Positions 13,932-24,645 of a stretch of DNA of 64,000 nucleotides are shown one piece after another. The notes beneath the pieces are model-generated. The model saw only the letters and a list, made by a program, of their open reading frames with translations, did no database searches and was not told the origin of the DNA. Numbering within the stretch: the stretch's first letter is position 1; every line of letters begins with the position of its first letter. The translations under genes and the position numbers were made by a program. The DNA is taken from contig VZSF01003226.1 in NCBI GenBank assembly GCA_013398295.1, positions 1-64,000 of the forward strand, written 5' to 3'. This stretch comes from Chionis minor. Its lineage: Eukaryota; Chordata; Aves; Charadriiformes; Chionididae.

Positions 13932-15939
13932 TTGGGTCCTCTTCTGCCTAGCAGCTTTCCAGCTGGTCAGCCCCAACCCTGTACTGGTGCATAGGGTTGT
14001 TCCTTCTCACATGCAGTACCTTGCAATTTCCCCCTCTTGAACTCCATGAGGTTTCTGGCTGCCCATTTCTCCAGCCTGTCAAGGTCTCTCTAAATAGCAT
14101 CACATCCAACTAGTCTATCAACTACTCCCAGGTTTTTTTTAATCTTCTGCAAACTTGCTGAGAGTGCACTTTGCCTCATCCTCCAGGTCATTAATGCAGA
14201 TGTTATACAATACTGGACTCAGTATTGACCCCTGGGGGGTCACGAGTGACTCCCTCCAGCTTAATTTGTGCCATTGACCACATCCCATTGTGCTTAGCCA
14301 TTCCGCCATTTCTCCATCCTCCTCACTTATCTAACCCTTACTTCATCTGCTTGTCTATAAGGATGTTATGAGAGACTGCCAAAAGTCTCGCTAAAGTCAA
14401 AGTAAACAACATCCACTGCTCTCCATCCATCAAGCCAGTCACATCATTGCAGATAGCTGTTAGGTTGGTTAAGCATGATTTCCCCTCCATCGATTTCCAG
14501 GATTAGTTGCTTTGTCACCTTCCCAGGGATCAAGGTGAGGCTGACCAGCCTGTAGCTCCCCAGATTCTCCTCCTTGTCCTTCTGGAAGACAGGAGTGACA
14601 CTGTCAGTAATCTTCCTCAGTTCCCATGACCTTCCAAAGATAACTAAATGGCCTCATGATGACACAAGCCAGTTCCCTCAGCACTTGTGGGTGCAAATTG
14701 TGAGACCCCACGGACTTTGTTTACGTCCAGTTTGTTTAAGTGTTGCCTAATCTGATCATCCCCCACTAAGGGCAAGTCTTCTTTGCTCCACACTTCCCTG
14801 TTGGTCTCAGGGGCCTGGTATTCCTAAATGCCAGCCTTACCAGAAACCACTGAGGCAAAGAAGGCATTGAGTACCCTAGTCTTTTCTGTGTCCCCTGTCA
14901 GCAGCGGCCCTGCAGCACTTAGCAGTAGGCCCACGTTTCCCTTACTCTTTCTTTCATTACTGATGCACTTGTAAAAAACATTTCTTGTTGCCCTTCAAAC
15001 TCCTAGCTAGATTCAACTCCAGGTGGACTTCGGCTTTCTTGACTCCATCCCTGCACAATTAGGCAGTGTCTCATTATTCTTCCTGGGTCACCTGTCCCTG
15101 CTTCCAGCTCTTGTACATTTCCTTTTTATATCTGAGTTTAGTCAGAAGCTCCGTATTCACCTCCATGCAGAACGCCTGCTTGTTGGGATGGACCAAATTA
15201 GAACTCGGAGAAGGTGATCCTGGAAGACCAAGCGGTTCTCTTGGACTGCTCTTCTCTCCAGGGCCACAGGATACCATGTGTTTCTTCCAAGCAGATCTCT
15301 AAACAGGTCAAACGCTGCTTACCTGAAGTCTGAGGCTATGATCCTGTTTCTTGCCCTGCTTCCTCTTTTCAGGCTCCTGAACTCCACCATCTTATGGTCA
15401 CTGCAGTCAAGGCTCCTCGCGACCTTCACATCCCCAACTGGCCTTTCTTTGTTTCTAAGTATGACAACTAACAAAGCACCTCCCCTCGTTGGCTCCCCAA
15501 TCACTTGTGCCACAAAACTGTTGCTTTGTGTCGCACACCAGGAGGTGCCAAGGTGGTTCACATCCCCCATGAGGACCAGTGCATGTAACATGAGGCTACT
15601 TCCAGTTATCTGGAGGTCTTATCTATTTCTTCCTGATCAGGTGTCCTATAGTAGGCACTCACTACAGCATCACCCATGTTGGTTTCCCTGCCAATCCTGA
15701 ACCACAAGCTCTAAGCTGGCTCACGCCATCATCCCCACAGCAGAGCTCCTTGTTTTCCCAGCTGCTGCTTCATACGGAGGACGAGTCCCCTTCCTCACCT
15801 TCCCCACCTGCAGCACTCCAGTTGTGTGAGCTATCCCAAGACGTCTCCATGACACTGGTCACATTATAGCCCTCTAACTGCACACACATACAGACTTGTT
15901 CCTCCTGCTGGTTCCCCATGCTGTGGGAATTAGTGGGGG
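13932..15939. repeat. Direct repeat copy C (2008 bp)
   Basis: It starts directly after the N at 13931, going back to the position of 11923, and matches copy B through 15939, where a G homopolymer follows. In copy C that G run is longer and the CR1 then continues into its 5' flank. A 1508-bp core (9944-11451, 11923-13430, 13932-15439) is therefore present three times. Confidence 0.93.
15319..15591 (-). pseudogene. CR1 ORF2 endonuclease C-terminal fragment
   Basis: A 90-codon minus-strand frame (duplicated identically at 13310-13582) contains LMGDVNH, GEPTRGGALL and SDHKMVEF. These are the conserved Asp-Asn and Ser-Asp-His boxes of the apurinic-type endonuclease that nicks target DNA in CR1 transposition. 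GDVNH replaces the usual GDFNH. A second frame at 15770-16051 holds the endonuclease N terminus, separated from this one by frame breaks. It is an inactive remnant. Confidence 0.85.
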
Positions 15940-16224
15940 GGGGGGTGCAGGGGCATTTCAGAGAGGCATCCAAGTGTGTCAATTCCCCCAGAAAGGGCAT
16001 GAGAGCTTTCCACATAAGGGCTGTCCCACAGCCACTTTCTTTTTTACACACCTACACTTCAGCTGATTCTACTTCAGCCTCGTGTTGATTGGCACAGCCT
16101 TTCTGTTACCATCACCCCAGGCCCTCGGTATGCCTGCCATGTTCACCACTTCGACTGTTGAGGAATCTCCCACACCTTTTCTACTTTAAAGCTTTTATTA
16201 CCAGGTTGGCCAGCCAAGTTTTCT

Positions 16225-16340
16225 TTGACTCCTTCCCTAAGTATCTGCTGCTAGCCACTGCCGGGTGTCAGGTGCACCATACGGGGGCTGGATGGACTTC
16301 TGATCTAAGCAGTGACGTTGCACTTGCAGTCTTACCTAAG
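16225..16340 (-). repeat. Old interspersed repeat fragment abutting the long CR1
   Basis: On the minus strand this reads as a degraded copy of the repeat at 31030: GTCCATCCAGCCCC, then CAGTGGCTAGCAGCAGAT and a GGAAGGAGTCAAAGAAA block in the same order and spacing. Family name uncertain. It lies just beyond the 5' end of the long CR1; the ~165 bp between them is unassigned. Confidence 0.5.
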
Positions 16341-16937
16341 ATGCACAGATGAGCATTATAAAGGAAAAATTTTTTTCCTCAGCAAAACCCAAAGCTTATA
16401 TTGCAAGAGTCTGTCTCACACCAAATTAAAAAGCGACTAATTTATAACTCTGATTGATTACTTTTTCCTATAAGGCTTTACTACGTATATGCTAAACATG
16501 GGAACAAGCAGATAAAGAACACTGCCTGCTGTTCTCTAAAATGCCTTCGAGCAACCTATAATGAAAACAGAGAGATCTCACGCTTCTGCTCACAGGTGTT
16601 GGGCAATAAAAGTACTGAGGTTAAACAAAAAAAAAAAATCTACTCACTTCTGAATTCAGCCTTCCTGCAAATGCAAAGCATTATAGTATGTAGTAACATT
16701 TTCATCTCTAACCTTAGATACACGTTTTTAAAATAGCTTGCTTTACTCTGTGTATGCCAAACAATACAGCCCAAAGTACTTTTATAAAATAAATGGAACT
16801 GAATGGAACAAGCCACATGATACAGATTAAATACAAGACAGTGTATGAGCACAGTGCTGCTGCTCGTTATAGGCCAAACTAGGTTTTGTAACAGGTCAGC
16901 TTCGTAGTTAACTTCCTTAAAGAAAGGCCAGGCTTTT

Positions 16938-16967
16938 TGTATATATACATATGTATGTATGTATATG
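16938..16967. repeat. TATA/TATG microsatellite
   Basis: Alternating TA followed by several ATGT/ATGTAT units. Low complexity, probably polymorphic. Confidence 0.7.
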
Positions 16968-18842
16968 AACATAAATCAGATATACAACTTCATTTCCCTA
17001 ACACTATATCCTCTAAGGAAAGACACGATGCTGGCAACAAAAAGTAATAGTGTGTGTAAGCTGTTTAGCCATTAGCTATATACTTGGACCCAGAACAAGA
17101 AAAAATAATAACTATTATTACTATTATTCATGTTTACCTTGATTAAGATATGCTTGACCACAGGTTAGGATTTTTCAGCTTTCTAGGGATGAGTGCTTCT
17201 TAGGATAAATATTAAACACTTCATACTCACAAGCTCTGAAATTCCCTCTTTGAGGCTTTACAGCACACATACAAGATTAGTGGTTACTTTAAAAGAAACT
17301 TAACAAATGTGAAAAATGAAGAAATAATAAAGTGTTTGGGGTAAAAAAGACTTATACAACATTAATTCTGAAAAAATGTTTTGGGGGTATAAGTGGAATA
17401 AATCATTGAATTATAAGCAATTTTGCATGACAAATTAAAAACAAGGTCTTTTAATGCAACTCAGTTAAAGGCTTATTAAAAGAAACTACAGTCTGTTGAA
17501 AGGTAGTTTATAACTTTGTTTTAATCATTTGAGACTCCTCTCTTGCCTTCAGTCTAAAAGGTGGGGTTTTGTTCCACTTTACTCAATGGAAAAATAATTA
17601 TTTAACCTCCAAAAAGAACTTTCAAAGAAAGATGTTGATGACCAAATGCTTATTCTGTAGCAAATAATGTTTCTCTAGGAGTCAGAACAGATCTTACTGC
17701 ATTTTCACATTCGCTGCATGTGAACAACTCTGATTGTTATCCATAAGAAGTGACGCAGCTGCTCGCTGCCTCCTAACATGCCCCATAGGAGAGTACAAAA
17801 GAGAGGACAACTGAGATGCAATCCCTCAGTTCCCCCATAAAACCAAAGTCCTGGAAAGCAATGACCCAGTCCCGCTTTATCTGCCATGGGTTTTGGTACA
17901 GATTTTCATCTTGGTAAAGCGTTGTCCTGAGGACCAACAGGTAAGGAGCTAAAAACTCAGATCACCAGAGGAGAGAAGTACCTGGGACTCAGACTGGACT
18001 CACCCCTGCCCAGGAGAAGCAGTCTCAGGGACTGGAAAAAACCTAGTTTTTTCCTCAGCTTCCCAGGGTCTGGGTACCGAGCAAGCTCCCATGGCACCAG
18101 AGGAAGACCAACTGTTACCCGTTTAGGATAAGGTTGAACTGTAAAGTCCATTGATTGTCTCATCAAAACATTATCCACAGGCCAAATTATTCTTCTGACA
18201 AGTGTCATACTTGGTTCCACCTCTGCTTCAGTGAGCATTTCATTCGTGTTTACGCAACATGAAACAGTGCCATCACAACCAGGAAAGCCGAGCGATGGGT
18301 GATCTTGCACGGGCAACACAATCATGGTCTGACCTCACCAGGCAAAGGACAAAACGGGCCAACATGAAGGCGTGAATCACTTTGAAAAGCAAACGTAGTT
18401 TCCTGTCTTCAGGCAGCTTTATGGATTTAGCTCTGAATTAGGCTATTTTGCGCAGAAGAAAGCAAATTTTTTTTGAGTACTTTTTGTTTCAGTCAGGGAA
18501 CAGTCAGGAAGAGAAGAAACAGTAACATGCATTCTATTTTATTCGATCCAAAATAGCAACCAAGCTGAAAAAACCCAATTATTCACAGAATATAGCTGCA
18601 ACTTCTCACGGAGCCTGTTAACTGTAACAAAATCCATGAGACTCTCCCATGCAGAAAACACTACTACATCCCTAGAGAGCATTCCCATCAGAAGGTAGGT
18701 CAGGCTAAAAAATTGAGTCCATCATTAAGGACAACTATCTATAAAAGTGAAGACCTGAGTAGTGAGCTGTGAGAAGCCTGAAACCGATACGCGGTTTTCC
18801 GCCAGCGCGCTGGGGTGCTGTGGGAAGCCCGGCTGCTGCATT

Positions 18843-18871
18843 GCAGAGCAGAGCAGAGGAGAGCAGAGCAG
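18843..18871. repeat. GCAGA-type short tandem repeat
   Basis: About five imperfect GCAGA/GGAGA units in tandem inside a locally GC-rich patch. Confidence 0.65.
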
Positions 18872-19559
18872 GGGTTTAACCTGCCCAGCTTCACAACAGC
18901 CTAAGCTTGGTGCTGCCATAGCAAGATTCGTGCTGGTACCCGAGCCGGCTCATTTAAGGCTGACTGGGATGCGCTGACCACAAGATCCACAGCAACTACT
19001 GCTGTGACTGCAGTGCCGGCAGATCCCCATCGTCTGAGCAGCTCCTTTTTCTCCCCGAGTCACAACCGAGACCCCGATCCAGCAAGATGACCCCATAACA
19101 CACTTAGCGAAGTGCATCAAGGTCCCCGTAACGAACTCAGCAGGCCTAATTAAGCAAAGTAGGTGCTCAATTATTTGCAGTTTGAGTTCTGCTGTGGGGC
19201 TGAGGGATGTCTGTTCACATCCATAAACATTTAAGTGTGGCTGACTGCAGAACAAAGTCAAAAAGGCTAGAGGCAGCCAGCTTAGCATTCACAAAAACCC
19301 AAAATACACTCTATTATCTCTGACGAAAAAGTAAAAATTAAGACGCCTCAGTGATAGCTATGGAAACCATCACAATACCAAACCCCTTCTACACTTACAC
19401 TAGGAGAGGACATTTTCAAGCTCAAGTGGCCGACAAAACAATGAAAGCACAGACAGGAAAAGAGGAGGAAAAAAATGAACTGTTATACTAGGAGTCATGA
19501 AACACTGCAATACTGCAACTCATGGGAGAGGCAGTAAAATATAACAAGGGCTTTTGTGT

Positions 19560-19645
19560 CATCTCTGTTGGTGTAAATCAGTGGGACTCTGCTGACATTA
19601 ATGAAGCTAAGCTGATTTATGGCAGAGAATCTGGCTCCTTATGTG
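19560..19645. repeat. Ancient palindromic amniote repeat
   Basis: The block has GTAAATCAG near one end and CTGATTTA near the other, around a centre containing ACTCTGCTGACATTAATG. The right arm runs on into AGAGAATCTGGCTCC. The layout and wording match an old repeat common in turtle and crocodile genomes, recalled from memory; I am not certain of its database name. Strand is undefined because the core is an inverted repeat. Confidence 0.55.
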
Positions 19646-21349
19646 CTATGATGATGACTGATGTCTAAATTCAAGAACAGATTTCATACAATTATAATTA
19701 AAGGTCTATAAAAACATACAACACAAATGTAGTCTGTGCAGGAGACAGACTGAATATTGTTGTATTCATCTTGTGGCCTCATATTGCCAGTGGCACTGGT
19801 ATACATAATTAAAATATTAATAACACCTCTGTGAAAGGTAGCAACACAGCATGAAATGAATACATTAGAGCTAACTACTAGCAGTCACGTTTTACGACAA
19901 CTAAATAATATCATTTTATAAGACAAACTTTGATTCAGTTATCAAGAACTGCAATATTTAACTCACCTCATGCCAATCCTGAACTCTCATTATGTTTTAA
20001 TAATGTAGACTATATATCTGCTTATAACACACAGCTATGTGTTTTGGGCATTTAACAAGGCAAAATATTAACGTTGCAAGGTAAAATATTAATGTGGCAG
20101 ACCTAATGCTCTTAGCCATTTGACAGACATAAATACAAACAATTTACAAGCAAATAATCTATAATAAAACCAGACAGCATCCAGACCAATGTTTAAGGAA
20201 AAAAATTCTGCAGAACTGTAGCAAGGCTTATCACAGGTCATAACCAGATCATGAGTCAATGCCACTGTGTTACCAAAAAATTACAGATGTCATTCGTTAC
20301 TTCCTCTGTCCTCCGATCTTCCACATCCCGACTCTTTGTCAGATCAGTTCTTCTCCATCTAATCCCCCTGCTCTCCTCTTTCTTAATGACTGTCTTGTAC
20401 TCAAGTAATCCACGTGTTGCCATTCACACTGATTCCTCCTCAAATTGTATTGCCCCTACACTTCCTCGTCAGCTCTCCATTCTGACGCCTAGCAGTCATT
20501 ACTGGTACACTTCTTTTTAGTCATGCGATTTTTGGACACGCTGCATGAATGCTCTGTTGGAGATTTCAGTTTCTGCATTCTACTCAGCATGGCAATTTCT
20601 AAAATTTTCGGAAGGCTCTTAACATGGGAGAACTTCACACGTCATCAGACATGACATCCCTGGCAGAAAGGCCACAATATGGGTCACCCTTCAAACATCT
20701 GCCTCAAAGAAGTGGGAAGCAAGCTTTGTAATGACCTTTGGCAAAACAACTTCAGTTCTTCCAGGAAAGGGATGATGTTTTGCAGAATACTGATTAGGTC
20801 TTGGAAAAATGAGGGGAACAAAAAAAAAAAAATTCAGCTCAGTCAAGGAAAGCATGGTAAAGTTACAAATAGCTAAAAAGGTCTGTAGATGAGAGGTGTT
20901 CAGCAGCCCCTGTAAAGGGAATGAGAGCAAGCACAACCTGGTCATTTCCTTCCAGTTTTTTTGAGATTTTGTAACATGCATAAAGCAGTGTATCTTCTCA
21001 AAGAACTGTATTATCTGGCTTCGATAGCAATCCTCATTTGCTAGAGAGAAAGTATATAAATAAAAATATCAGAGTTCTTGAAGTAGTGTTAGAACGGACT
21101 CAAATACAGCAGTTATAATCCAAAATTATAATCAAAACATCACTGAAAAAAGGAGACCAAAACCTTTCTTCTATCTTATGACATGCTGTGCCACCTTTTC
21201 TTTCCCAGAATTTGATGGTTATTGATAGAATTTAGAATTGACACCTCCTGGGACTAACACAGCAAACACAAGTAACTTCAGTTTTCAAAATGGATCATTT
21301 TTCTTTTATTTTTTTTAATGGGCAGAGAGATTGAGGTTCAGCTAATCGA
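19646..21349. other. Non-coding intronic DNA, no gene recognised
   Basis: AT-rich up to about 20200, more balanced afterwards. A plus-strand frame of 89 codons (20251-20520) is Ser-rich and looks like chance. An A run is present at 20820-20832. No RNA gene was recognised. Confidence 0.5.
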
Positions 21350-22080
21350 CCACGAAAAATTACTCGGCGTGTCAAGAGAAACAGCTGGCTGTAACACATG
21401 GCAGAGCGCGCAGTGCCGAAAGTTACAGAGAGCACGGGGAGGGCTGGCTGGGTTTCACGGGCAGGCGAGGGGGAGCCATGTGGAAGATGACAACGCCGGA
21501 GGGGAGCCCCACCAACCCTTGGGGAACTGAACTCGCAAGGCCAACAGTGCCGAGGGGACTGCATCGGTCTTACTATGTAAGGCTAACGGTATCTGGGTGA
21601 CAGTCTCACAACTGCCAAATTTCGGGGGAGACAGCACAGAAGTGGAACCCATGGGGAAAAGTAATCAGGGGTGCAACATGGGAGGGACCGGGGCCAAGAG
21701 CCTGCTGTGGGGAAGACCACAGGTACGGATCAGCTACTGGAGAGGCCCATTTCTCCACATACATGGGGAGGTCGCGTGTGCACGCGTATGCGTGACCCGA
21801 TGGCAAGATTTGCGGACGCGTAAGAACAGGATCAGGCCGTTTGTGCTGGTCATGTGTATATGCATGCTGCTTGCGCTGACGTGGTGCCTGTAAAGGCACT
21901 GGTTGCCTGCAGGCGTGACGGCGGTGGTTGGTGGTGTCTGCACAGAGCGTGTGTACACATACATGGGGACTCATGCGTGCTCAGCCGCCCCCTAAGCTGC
22001 ACCTGGCGATGGGGAATTGCAGCAGTCTGGTGCTGTTGGATCGGGATGGGAGGGATCCCCCTTGGTCTAGATGGCCAACA
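21350..22080. promoter_or_regulatory. CpG-rich block, possible unmethylated island
   Basis: CpG dinucleotides are dense compared with the surrounding intron (for example around 21405-21420, 21775-21825 and 21895-21930), and local G+C is clearly higher. Overlapping open frames up to 122 codons on both strands reflect GC content rather than a gene. If it is a promoter on the FRMPD4 strand it would lie downstream of the WW exon. No TATA box or initiator pattern could be assigned. Confidence 0.35.
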
Positions 22081-23689
22081 ACTTGTCCTCTCTCTTAAAT
22101 TATCTTCTGCATTTGACTAGCAGTATTTCAGTTGTGCTACTTGAACTGAAACAATGGTATATAAAATATGTGGGACAAGAATGAAAAGGTCCGAGGACTC
22201 ATAAAGAGCATTAGCATCCTATACATTAGGACAAGGAGGGAAAGAAGACATGGGCCCAGTTAGAAAGGAGGTCTGGTGCAGCATGTAAAATACACACCAG
22301 AACCTGCTGACCATACGCAGCCTGTTGCCTTGCTCCGATACTGTCACTTCTTGACACTACTTAACATCTACCCTTCCTTGAAACGTGCTCGAAGCGCAGC
22401 TCCTCCTTGGGTCGTTGTGGTGGGTACTGTAGTGCCTGCGCTGCAACATCCCCAGATGTTCACAGGCCTGGTTGTGGTTGTCTGCAACTGCCAAGAAAAG
22501 TATGCTATTGACACTGAACACTGAAAATAAAAGTCAGTCTGTAAAACAAACAAGCAAACCTACCAAAACCCAACCCCAACCACATGTGGGAGGGTAACTT
22601 GCAGCGTCAGAGGAAAAAAGAACTTTAATATTACACAGAACACCTGAACTACAGAAGCTTTGGCAACTTGTGCCATATGCATGCCAAATGAATTCTAACT
22701 GTTGTTTTTTGAGTCTCTGAAGAGCCGTCAAACTAGCACATTTCCAAAGCGCTACCATTTATATTACTGGCAGTAAAAGTCTACTCACTCAAAAATGTCA
22801 CAGCCCTTATATCATTTCATATATTTACCACAGTTATGCAGAAGTTCACATGAGCAACTGGATTTCCTAACTGGCACTTCAAAAAAACAGATATGAGATA
22901 CTAGTGATTACTTTTTCATATAGGTGGGCAGAAGAGAACAGCCAACATATCCTGATGAAATTAATAACTCATCGTGGTTATTACCAGACAGCAGTATAAA
23001 ACTCAAAACTGCCAGCAAGAAATATTGCTGATTCATTGAACTTGTCCTTGTATTTGCAGCCCACTTCAGTGTTTTTCACTTTAGTAAAATTGATGATAAT
23101 GCCTGTTTTCCAAAAAAAGAAAAACATTTTGTTGATACCATGTATAAACACTTAAGGAAAAATATTTCCTCTCCTATCTTACAATGAAAGCTTTTTTTTT
23201 AAATACAGTTATAATTCATCATTCTGTGACAGCATTTAGAAAAGAGCATTTATACACTTACCTAAAAGCCTGGTCAAATCATACCATCTCCCTGAATATC
23301 ATTCTATTTAAGTAATTTTATTAACCCATACGCTTACTAAAAACACTGATCTTTATTCTACTTTTTATGTAGTAATCTAAATTGCCTTGAGTAATCTAAC
23401 AGACATAATTAAATGTATTTCATTAGTATCTGCAAAAGGTTCCAAGGCGTGCAGTGGATTAAAGTATGGTTTGCAAACGTGATGGTTAGATTTCATGATC
23501 TACATGCTAAAGAAAGAAGTAAAGTGCCACTTGACTCACAGGAAAATAGGAATGGAAAGGATCTGGTTTGCCACCATCTCCAATCCCTTGCTATTTTACA
23601 CTGCATCATACAAACTTTATCATATAACCTCTTTTAAATATTTACCAATGATCAGTGTAAACTCATTTTGGATTATTCAATCCAGTGCA
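22081..23689. other. Non-coding intronic DNA, no gene recognised
   Basis: AT-rich, with short poly-T and poly-A tracts. Nothing beyond chance open frames. Confidence 0.5.
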
Positions 23690-24430
23690 ATGAGTGAAAG
23701 TTTGGGAATTAGCTCCATTCCTCTAATCTTTAAGGGTCTTCTCCCTTACAATCTAAATGTATTGCCCCTCTAGTTCTTTACCACTTTTTTTTTTGTTGTT
23801 TTAAACATTTCTCATTTCTTCCTGGTGTTTATTCCCTCTTGATCTTAGCTTTGATGTGTTAGACAAATCTGTGTCTTCTAGTCTCCCCTCATATAATGAT
23901 TTTTTCCCTTAATCATCCTAACAGCATTTTCTGCATTTATTACAGCTTGAATTCCCCCTCTGAAACACATGTAGCCACAATTAATAATAGTTCCCTATCT
24001 CCACAATGGCATTTGCTAGTGATATACTCGAATGACAACACTTGCATGTCTCTCAACAATTCAGCTGATAAATCAAGATTCCTCTCTTCAGTCATTTTGA
24101 ACACATACTTTTAGATCATTGGGAAGAATTTGTTATTAATCCTCAACTGCGTCTTTGAATTACTGCATTCATATATATTCTTTACACAGAGGTTCCTATT
24201 CCTCTTTTATATGGATAAAGAGTCAATTGCAAGGTGTTTTAACATTTTCTTGGGCTATCTTGGGCTGAATTTGTGCAATTCTCACTTCATGTCTCTAGTT
24301 CCTGCTTTTCAAGAAGTTTTCTACGTTAGTCAGTCCTTTTAACCTTTCCTTGCACATTTGCTGCTTTTTTGCAAAGTCTTTACTGATGTGGTTATTCAGC
24401 TAATTATGCCTCTCTTACCCCAGTTTTTAG
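23690..24430 (-). mobile_element. Very old CR1/L3-like LINE remnant
   Basis: Scattered phrases match old CR1-type elements read on the minus strand: TCTCCCCTCATATAATGATT, TTAATCATCCTAACAGCATT and CAGCTTGAATTCCCCCTCTG occur in the order expected for the ORF2 C-terminal region. They are separated by heavily diverged sequence and many small indels. The best support is at about 23870-23990; the outer limits are uncertain. It is far older than the copies at 2227 or 56643. Confidence 0.45.
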
Positions 24431-24576
24431 GTGCATGCACATCACTGTAAGATTTGAGACTTTATAAGCTAGAATATAAATCCAGATGATTAAAAATGTC
24501 TTCTTTAAAAACATTACACACTTTTTACAATTCTTTTCATACTATCAGCCAGAATCATTGTACAAATGGAGAAGAT

Positions 24577-24645
24577 ATATATATGTGTACATATATACAC
24601 ACACATATATGTGTGTCTCTCTCGCTCTCTTATTCACACACAAAT
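24577..24645. repeat. Composite AT/AC/TC microsatellite
   Basis: Successive TA, CA/TG and TC dinucleotide runs form a low-complexity block that should be polymorphic. Confidence 0.75.

Larger units (their letters stand above)
9315..16060 (-). mobile_element. Long CR1 LINE copy, interrupted by two near-perfect internal re-duplications
   Basis: On the minus strand the element runs from the start of ORF2 (about 16050) to a CR1 3' end at 9315 (GATTCTGT). ORF2 landmarks in order: SHSMGNQQEE-type N terminus (about 15890-15930), endonuclease WDSSHNW (about 15821-15841), the MGDVNH box (about 15555-15571), SDHKMVEF (about 15385-15410), RT motif A FDF (Asp codon 10408-10410 in the first copy), PQGSILS (about 10235), motif C FAED (10154-10165), and a WNRLP C terminus (about 9450-9480). 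Motif C has Glu for the first Asp, and there are many stops and frameshifts, so the copy is dead. Removing the duplicated 1979 + 2009 bp leaves about 2.76 kb, the size of CR1 ORF2 plus 3' end. Confidence 0.88.
16341..19559. other. Non-coding intronic DNA, no gene recognised
   Basis: AT-rich with many stops. It contains a short TATG/TATA microsatellite (about 16938-16967), a GCAGA-type short tandem repeat (about 18843-18871) and a small group of CpG dinucleotides at 18780-19080. Open frames of 110-120 codons on the minus strand (16640-16972, 17957-18325) show no recognisable domain. Confidence 0.5.

Noticed and set aside
13269..15700. Two identical 140-codon plus-strand frames (13269-13691, 15278-15700) and other frames repeated three times
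   Set aside because: They are antisense shadows of the CR1 endonuclease region, multiplied by the probable assembly duplication.
9474..15939. A satellite-like tandem array with ~2-kb units
   Set aside because: Unit starts do not coincide, offsets differ (1979 and 2009), and both junctions are Ns. Contig overlap explains it better.
24577..24645. Repeated units that might suggest a CRISPR array
   Set aside because: They are dinucleotide microsatellite runs with no spacer structure in a vertebrate genome.
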